Below are positions 58,109 through 64,000 of a stretch of 64,000 nucleotides of DNA, in pieces. The notes under the pieces were generated by a model, which did not search any database, was not told where the DNA came from, and saw only the letters and a program-made list of their open reading frames with translations. A program made the position numbers and the translations under genes. The stretch's first letter is position 1; each line of letters starts with the position of its first letter. The DNA comes from Streptosporangium brasiliense (GTDB taxonomy: Bacteria > Actinomycetota > Actinomycetes > Streptosporangiales > Streptosporangiaceae): positions 434,001 to 498,000 of the forward strand of contig NZ_JAUSRB010000002.1 in NCBI RefSeq assembly GCF_030811595.1, given 5' to 3'.

Positions 58109-59113
58109 TCAGCGGGTGGGCAGGAATCCCGCCCGGTCGCGGACCCTGGTCATGGTCTCGGCGGCCACGGCGCGGGCCCGCGCGGCGCCGGCGGCGAGCA
58201 TCTTGTCGAGCTCGGCCTCGTCGGCCAGCAGCTTCTCGGTCCGCTCCCGGATCGGCGTGAAGGTCTCCACGACGGCCTCGGCCACGTCCTTCTTGAAGGT
58301 GCCGTAGCCCTGCCCGGCGTAGCGGGCCTCCAGCTCGGGGATCGGCGTGCCGGTCAGCGCGGACTGGATGCGCAGGAGGTTGGTGATGCCGGGCTTGTTC
58401 TCGTCGTCGGCGAGGACCTCGGAGCCCGTGTCGGTGACCGCGCGCATGATCTTCTTGCGGAGCGGCCCCGGCTGCTCCAGCAGGTCCAGGATGCCGCCGG
58501 GCGAGGACGACGACTTGGACATCTTGGCCGTGGGGTCCTGCAGGTCGGTGATCTTCTCGACGCCCTCGACGATGTGCGGCTTGGGCAGCGTGAAGGTCTC
58601 GCCGAAGCGGTGGTTGAAGCGCTGCGCGAGGTCGCGGGTGAGCTCCAGGTGCTGCTTCTGGTCGGCCCCGACCGGGACCTGGTCGGCCTGGTAGAGCAGG
58701 ATGTCGGCGGCCTGCAGGATCGGATAGGTGAACAGGCCGACGCTGGCCGAGCTCTCACCGGTCTTCGCCGACTTGTCCTTGAACTGGGTCATCCGGCCGG
58801 CCTCGCCCATGCCGGTGAGGCAGATCAGTACCCAGGCCAGCTCGCTGTGCTCGCGGACGTGGCTCTGCACGAAGACCGTGGAGCGCTCCGGATCCAGGCC
58901 GGCGGCGAACAGCTGGGCGGCGGCGACCCTGGAACGCCTGCGCAGCGTCTCGGGCTGGTAGTCCACCGTGATCGCGTGCAGGTCGACGACGCAGTAGAAC
59001 GCGTCATAGCCGTCCTGCATCGCTACGTACTGCCGCACGGCACCGAGGTAGTTGCCCAGGTGGAAGGAGTCGGCAGTGGGCTGGATTCCGGAGAGGACAC
59101 GGGGACTGGCCAT
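58109..59113 (-). CDS. trpS: Tryptophanyl-tRNA synthetase
   Basis: 334 residues, class I. The HIGH box is the HLGN of [19 protein letters not shown]; the KMSKS loop is intact ([14 protein letters not shown]). Other markers are [34 protein letters not shown] and [17 protein letters not shown]. It charges tRNA-Trp. The ATG (complement 59111-59113) matches the family start [13 protein letters not shown]; an upstream in-frame extension is repeat-encoded. Confidence 0.97.
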   Translation of the reverse strand: MASPRVLSGIQPTADSFHLGNYLGAVRQYVAMQDGYDAFYCVVDLHAITVDYQPETLRRRSRVAAAQLFAAGLDPERSTVFVQSHVREHSELAWVLICLTGMGEAGRMTQFKDKSAKTGESSASVGLFTYPILQAADILLYQADQVPVGADQKQHLELTRDLAQRFNHRFGETFTLPKPHIVEGVEKITDLQDPTAKMSKSSSSPGGILDLLEQPGPLRKKIMRAVTDTGSEVLADDENKPGITNLLRIQSALTGTPIPELEARYAGQGYGTFKKDVAEAVVETFTPIRERTEKLLADEAELDKMLAAGAARARAVAAETMTRVRDRAGFLPTR

Positions 59114-59154
59114 AGCACGTAATTGTGTCAGGTGTCGGGAGTGATCGGTGACTC

Positions 59155-59410
59155 CGACTCGAAAGCAGCCGGCGTCTCGGTGCGGAAGCGGCCGGCGGCC
59201 CCGCCTCAGGAGCGGCCGACGGCCCCGGACCGGGAGCGGCCGACGGCCCCGTCTCAAGGAGCGGTGGACGGCCCCGGACCGGGAGTGGCGGACGTCCCCG
59301 GGCCGGGAGCGGCCGACGGCCCTGAACCGGGGGCGGCGGGCGACCCCGGACCGGGAGGGGCGGGCGCGTCCGGGCCGGGGGCGGCGGGCGCCTCCGGCGG
59401 AGGGGTGCGG
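59155..59410. repeat. 24-bp GC-rich minisatellite spanning the 3' end of the CNNM transporter gene
   Basis: Variants of CGGCCGACGGCCCCGGACCG recur at roughly 24-base spacing from about 59185 to 59410. Inside the gene they encode a Pro/Ala/Gly tail ([17 protein letters not shown]); past the stop (complement 59254-59256) they continue as non-coding repeat. The stop codon lies inside the array. Confidence 0.85.
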
Positions 59411-60681
59411 CGCTTGATGCGGACCCGGGAGACCCGGCGGCCGTCCATGTCCGTGACCGACATCTCGAAGCCCGGGATCTCCACCCGCTCCCCCAACGTC
59501 GGCAGGTGCCCCAGGGCCGCCATGACGAACCCGCCCAGGGTCTCGTAGGGGCCGTCGGCCAGCCGGATCCCGGTCTCGGTCGCGACCTCGTCGAGGTTGG
59601 CCAGCCCGTCGAGCTCCACCTCTCCCGCGGGCAGCACGACCTGCTCGTCCTCGACGTCGTGCTCGTCGCGGATGTCACCGATGAGCTCCTCGACCAGGTC
59701 CTCAAGGGTGACGATGCCGGCGGTGCCGCCGTACTCGTCGACCACGATCGCCAGGTGGTGCCCCTCGCCGCGCATCTCCGACAGCGTGGGCAGCACCCGT
59801 TTGCTGGTGGGGACCAGCTTGACCGGGCGGATCGGCACCAGTTCGCTGATCGGCTCGATGGACCCGGTCAGCACCGGGTCGAGCAGGTCCCTGATGTGGA
59901 TGAAGCCCACGATGTCGTCGTAGGAGTCGCGGTAGATCGGGAAGCGGGAGTGCGGCATGGCGGCGGCCAGGACGGCGGCCTCGGCCAGCGGGGTGTCGGC
60001 CGCCATGAACTCCACCTCGGTGCGCGGCAGCATCACCTCGCGGAGCTGCCGCTTGCCCGCGGCGAAGACCTCCGCGATCAGGTTCCGCTCGTCGGCGGCG
60101 AGCTCGTGGTGGCCGACCACCATGTCGCGCAGCTCCTCGGTGGAGATCTCCTCCCGGTCGGCCTCGGGGTTGCCGCCGAGCAGTCTGACCACGCCGTCGG
60201 TGGACTTGGACAGGGCCCAGATGACCGGCCGCGACAGCGCGGCCATCCGGTCCAGGAACGGCGCGACCAGCAGCGAGATCCCCTCTGCGCGCTGTCGGGC
60301 GATCCGCTTGGGCGCGAGCTCGCCCAGCACCAGCGAGAGGTAGGAGATGGCCAGCGTCACCAGCACCAGGGAGAGGGGGGCCGCGACGGCGTCGGGCACG
60401 CCCCATCCGTCCACGACCGGGATCAGGTCCTGGGCGAGGGTGTCGGCGCCGAACGCCGCCGACAGCATGGTCGCCACGGTGACGCCGATCTGCACCGCCG
60501 ACAGGAAGCGGTTGGGGTCACGGGCGAGCTTGGCCGCCCGCGCTCCCCTGCGGCCCCGGGTGCCGATCCTGCGGACCTGACTCTCCCTGAGGGAGACCAT
60601 GGCCATTTCGGCGGCGGCGAAGAACCCCCCGATCAATACGAAAAGCATGACCAAGGCGATGTTCGCCAGGACGCTGTTCAC
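59254..60681 (-). CDS. CNNM/CorC-family transporter (hemolysin-related, DUF21-CBS)
   Basis: 475 residues from the GTG at 60681, with GGAGACA six bases upstream; an ATG at 60744 is an alternative. The DUF21 domain has [39 protein letters not shown] and [23 protein letters not shown] pair ([38 protein letters not shown]) and the CorC_HlyC domain ([20 protein letters not shown]) follow. It probably handles Mg or Co ions. The last ~45 residues are a low-complexity Pro/Gly/Ala tail encoded by the minisatellite. Confidence 0.92.
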   Translation of the reverse strand: MNSVLANIALVMLFVLIGGFFAAAEMAMVSLRESQVRRIGTRGRRGARAAKLARDPNRFLSAVQIGVTVATMLSAAFGADTLAQDLIPVVDGWGVPDAVAAPLSLVLVTLAISYLSLVLGELAPKRIARQRAEGISLLVAPFLDRMAALSRPVIWALSKSTDGVVRLLGGNPEADREEISTEELRDMVVGHHELAADERNLIAEVFAAGKRQLREVMLPRTEVEFMAADTPLAEAAVLAAAMPHSRFPIYRDSYDDIVGFIHIRDLLDPVLTGSIEPISELVPIRPVKLVPTSKRVLPTLSEMRGEGHHLAIVVDEYGGTAGIVTLEDLVEELIGDIRDEHDVEDEQVVLPAGEVELDGLANLDEVATETGIRLADGPYETLGGFVMAALGHLPTLGERVEIPGFEMSVTDMDGRRVSRVRIKRRTPPPEAPAAPGPDAPAPPGPGSPAAPGSGPSAAPGPGTSATPGPGPSTAP

Positions 60682-60803
60682 GAGACTGTCTCCGTCATGG
60701 CCGTCGCCCGTTCCGACTGTGGCCGATATTTGATGAGCCAGCATATGCTGGCAGTAGCCTTACAAAAATAAACACATTCAGACACCATCAAACAGGAGGC
60801 TCC
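60682..60803. promoter_or_regulatory. Divergent promoter of CNNM and galE genes with 16-bp palindrome
   Basis: GCCAGCATATGCTGGC (60737-60752) is perfectly self-complementary. It is followed by an unusually A+T-rich stretch (TTACAAAAATAAACACATTC) and a strong ribosome-binding site CAGGAGG before the galE GTG. The palindrome is a good candidate operator or start-site hairpin. Confidence 0.65.
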
Positions 60804-61763
60804 GTGAAGCTGCTGGTCACCGGAGGCGCCGGATACATAGGCAGCGTCGTCTCGGCGCAACTCGTCGAGGCGGGCCATCAGGTCACCGTGCTGGACGATC
60901 TGTCCACCGGCCACGCCGACGCGGTGCCGCCGGGCGCGCGCTTCGTGGAGGGATCGATCACCGAGGCCGCGGACGTGCTGCCCGGGATGGACGGTGTGCT
61001 CCACTTCGCGGCGAAGTCCCTGGTCGGGGAGTCGGTGGAGAAGCCCGGCCTTTACTGGGCGCACAACCTCGGCGGCACCTTGGCCCTGCTCGACGCCATG
61101 CGGACCGCCGGGGTCGGCACGATTGTGTTCTCCTCCACCGCCGCCACCTACGGCGAGCCGGAGCGCTCCCCGATCGCGGAGACCGACCCCACCCGGCCGA
61201 CCAACCCCTACGGCGCGTCCAAACTCGCCGTCGACACCGCGCTGACCACCTTCGCCGGGCTGTACGGCCTGGCCGCGGTGAGCCTGCGCTACTTCAACGT
61301 GGGCGGCGCCCACACCGGCGGCGACGGCAGGGTCTACCGCGAACGGCACTCCGTGGAGACCCACCTGATCCCTAACGTCCTCGCCGTCGCACTCGGCCTG
61401 CGCGAGTCGGTCAGCGTGTTCGGCACGGACTACCCCACTCCCGACGGGACATGCGTCCGCGACTACATCCACGTGGGCGACCTGGCCCGGGCCCATCTGC
61501 TGGCGCTGGAGGCCTGCTCGGCGGGCGAGCACAAGATCTACAACCTGGGCAGCGGCACGGGCTTCTCGGTGCAGGAGGTCTTGTCGGTCTGCCGCGAGGT
61601 CACCGGGCACGAGATCCCGGCGGTCGTGCGCGAGCGCCGGGCCGGGGACCCCGCGGTGCTGGTGGCCTCCTCGGAGCGGATCCAGCGCGAGCTCGGGTGG
61701 AAGCCGGAGCACCCGTCCGTCCGTGACATCGTCGCCGACGCCTGGGCCGCGCTGCCCCGCTGA
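60804..61763 (+). CDS. galE: UDP-glucose 4-epimerase
   Basis: 319 residues, extended SDR. NAD site [18 protein letters not shown] ([11 protein letters not shown]), catalytic Ser/Thr in [13 protein letters not shown], and the Tyr-x-x-x-Lys pair in [39 protein letters not shown] and [13 protein letters not shown] complete the family pattern. It interconverts UDP-glucose and UDP-galactose for cell-envelope sugars or galactose use. GTG start with strong ribosome-binding site. Confidence 0.95.
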   Translation: MKLLVTGGAGYIGSVVSAQLVEAGHQVTVLDDLSTGHADAVPPGARFVEGSITEAADVLPGMDGVLHFAAKSLVGESVEKPGLYWAHNLGGTLALLDAMRTAGVGTIVFSSTAATYGEPERSPIAETDPTRPTNPYGASKLAVDTALTTFAGLYGLAAVSLRYFNVGGAHTGGDGRVYRERHSVETHLIPNVLAVALGLRESVSVFGTDYPTPDGTCVRDYIHVGDLARAHLLALEACSAGEHKIYNLGSGTGFSVQEVLSVCREVTGHEIPAVVRERRAGDPAVLVASSERIQRELGWKPEHPSVRDIVADAWAALPR

Positions 61764-61775
61764 CCGGCGGCGGCG

Positions 61776-61803
61776 GGCGCCCGGCCGTCCACGGCCGGGC
61801 GCC
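61776..61803. terminator. Hairpin terminator after galE
   Basis: GGCGCCCGGCCGT (61776-61788) pairs perfectly with ACGGCCGGGCGCC (61791-61803), starting 13 bases past the galE stop. It can also serve the convergent gene ending at 61869. Confidence 0.8.
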
Positions 61804-61868
61804 GCCCGGTTAGGCCCGGCAGGCGGGAAGCCTGGGGCCGCGACAGGCGGGAGGGCCGGGGACAGGGC

Positions 61869-62687
61869 CTAGCGCAGGTTGATGCGGGCCATGTTGTTGG
61901 CGGGGCGGCGGTCGCCCACGTGAGTGGAGTAGACGGTCGCCTTGGCCCGCAGCGCGCGCCGGTGCGCGCGGAAGGCCAGCCGGAGACTGACCCGCTTGCC
62001 GGAGCCGACCGCGCCCAGCCTGCAGCCGACGAGTCCGGGGAACGACCGGCACCGCGCGCCCCGCGCCGACAGGAAACGCGCGCTCCTGGTGTGGAAGAAG
62101 AGCGCGGCGTCGCGGACGACCCGGGGCCCCCGGTTGCGGACGACCGCGCCCATCATGACCAGCCGGCCGGCCCGCGCCTTGCGCGACAGCCGGACCGCCA
62201 GGTCGGCCCCCTCGTCCACCGGGGTCAGCGTCCGGGCGGAGTTGTTCTCCTCGTTGCCGTCCACGATCTCCGAGGAGAGCGTCGCGGTCGCCTCCAGCGG
62301 GCCGCGCGCGCCCGGGCGGACCAGACCGCTGATCGTCACCCCGCCACTGCCGCCGGCCATGACGTCCTGCGGGGAGGCGCAGACCACCTCGTTGGCCGTC
62401 GTGCCCGGACGGCACTCGGCGACGTCGACGCGGAGGATCTCCACCCCCTCGGGCACCCGGACGGTGAGCAGGGGCAGCACCGCGTCCTCGGGCCCGATGT
62501 TGCGCACCTCCGCCCGGTAGAGAAGCGGCTGCCCCGGCTGCGCGACCCTCGGCGAGTTCTCCAGCCGTACGGACAGATCGGCTCCGCCCGGATTGCTTCT
62601 CCCCGGCTCCGCCAGCACCGCTCCGGGCGCTCCGACGAGAGCAAGACTGACTATTCCAACGACGACCCGCGCCGCACCATGCGCCAT
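61869..62687 (-). CDS. Secreted protein with two CARDB/DUF11-like domains
   Basis: 272 residues from MAHGAARVV, with GGGGGAT about eight bases upstream. Signal peptide (VVGIVSLALVGAPGAVLA), then two tandem Ig-like units: GADLSVRLENSPRVAQPGQP to DGNEENNSARTLTPV, and GADLAVRLSRKARAGRLVMM to GDRRPANNMARINLR. The ADLxVxxx opening and N-x-x-N closing are typical of CARDB/DUF11 repeats in surface proteins. Two Cys residues in the second unit (ARCRSFPGLVGCRL) may bond. Adhesion or structural role is inferred only from the fold. Confidence 0.8.
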   Translation of the reverse strand: MAHGAARVVVGIVSLALVGAPGAVLAEPGRSNPGGADLSVRLENSPRVAQPGQPLLYRAEVRNIGPEDAVLPLLTVRVPEGVEILRVDVAECRPGTTANEVVCASPQDVMAGGSGGVTISGLVRPGARGPLEATATLSSEIVDGNEENNSARTLTPVDEGADLAVRLSRKARAGRLVMMGAVVRNRGPRVVRDAALFFHTRSARFLSARGARCRSFPGLVGCRLGAVGSGKRVSLRLAFRAHRRALRAKATVYSTHVGDRRPANNMARINLR

Positions 62688-63023
62688 GAACACCGATCCC
62701 CCGACCCTCAATGATCATTTAACGCCGGGGGGCCGCCGGACGGCATGTTCGACACGCCGCCAATCGCCGTGCGCCCCACCACGGCGGGCGCCCCGGCCAC
62801 CGGGACGCCGATCCACGGGAGACGGGACGGCGGGGCTCCAGGCCGCAGGGACCGCGGGATCTCGGGGACGCCGAGCCTCATGGGCCGGGCCCGGAGACGC
62901 GGAAGGGGCCCCGGCGGACCGGGGCCCCTTCCCTTGGACGCGGAGGAGCCGTCGTGAGCCCGGCCGGGGCCGGGCTCGGACAGGATCGAGCTCAGCCGGG
63001 GCCGGGCTCACACGAGGCTGAGC
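62688..63023. other. Intergenic region with mdh terminator and 3'-end repeats
   Basis: The 336 bases hold no gene. Near the middle is a perfect 14-bp hairpin (separate entry). Between it and the mdh stop, GCCGGGGCCGGGCTC occurs at 62963-62977 and 62995-63009 among GAGCTCAG variants that copy the end of mdh. The part near 62690-62710 is the promoter side of the secreted-protein gene. Confidence 0.6.
62901..62932. terminator. Hairpin terminator downstream of mdh
   Basis: GGAAGGGGCCCCGG (62901-62914) pairs perfectly with CCGGGGCCCCTTCC (62919-62932) around a CGGA loop. It lies about 90 bases beyond the mdh stop, past the repeats. Typical T-less actinobacterial terminator. Confidence 0.85.

Positions 63024-64000
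<977 letters not shown>

Overview
The window is high-GC, gene-dense actinobacterial chromosome with strong G/C bias at third codon positions and frequent GTG starts and ATGA/GTGA overlaps. The gene families (split acyl-CoA carboxylase with epsilon subunit, HspR-like MerR with Hsp20, LpdA-type quinone reductase, EccC, trimeric PNP next to PmmB, add-deoA-cdd) point to a filamentous actinomycete. I favour the Streptosporangiaceae (Streptosporangium or a relative), but that is inference. Most loci are chromosomal housekeeping. Several recall the M. tuberculosis accD5/accE5/accA3 and lpdA-amiA/B-deoD-pmmB-add-deoA-cdd neighbourhoods, here interrupted by lineage-specific DNA.

Layout: 0-2.7 kb, start of ppc and an ABC exporter. 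2.9-4.7 kb, acyl-CoA carboxylase beta and epsilon subunits. 4.8-7.8 kb, a NYN-domain protein and a two-gene alkylation-repair operon (Ada-AlkA fusion, Ogt). 7.8-18.7 kb, one minus-strand array holding a Tad/Flp pilus system (SAF/CpaB-like protein, TadZ-like protein without a Walker lysine, TadA, TadB, TadC, Flp pilin, three TadE/G-like pseudopilins), then a membrane LysM-BTAD protein, a lipoprotein and a secreted protein in tight overlap. 19-24.4 kb, a type VII EccC ATPase converging on a WXG100 protein across a 19-bp hairpin. 24.6-27.2 kb, an SDR and the biotinylated carboxylase alpha chain. 27.4-32.4 kb, two surface proteins sharing one cytoplasmic domain, the small heat-shock pair, and remnants of LacI and ROK regulators.

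32.4-55.6 kb is largely nucleoside salvage: lpdA, gamma-glutamylcyclotransferase-like, PNP, phosphohexomutase, nitrilase, adenosine deaminase, thymidine phosphorylase, cytidine deaminase and a BmpA/NupOPQ-type nucleoside ABC importer. The importer's binding protein is frameshifted and its ATPase lacks a normal start codon. An MFS/MarR pair, a cupin, an AMIN-like lipoprotein and an M20 amidohydrolase are interspersed. 54.0-64.0 kb holds a PGM1-type ATP-grasp peptide ligase preceded by a coupled 12-codon ORF, a penicillin-binding carboxypeptidase, a YihY/BrkB membrane protein, trpS, a CNNM/CorC transporter, galE, a secreted CARDB/DUF11-like protein and mdh (one base short of complete at the right edge).

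The most unusual window-wide signal is a set of short GC-rich tandem repeats at the 3' ends of many genes, often duplicating the stop codon. The best candidates for new biology are the paired surface proteins with the shared cytoplasmic module, the Tad-linked LysM-BTAD cassette and the PGM1-like ligase with its leader ORF. No rRNA, tRNA, CRISPR array, intact insertion sequence or prophage was recognised.
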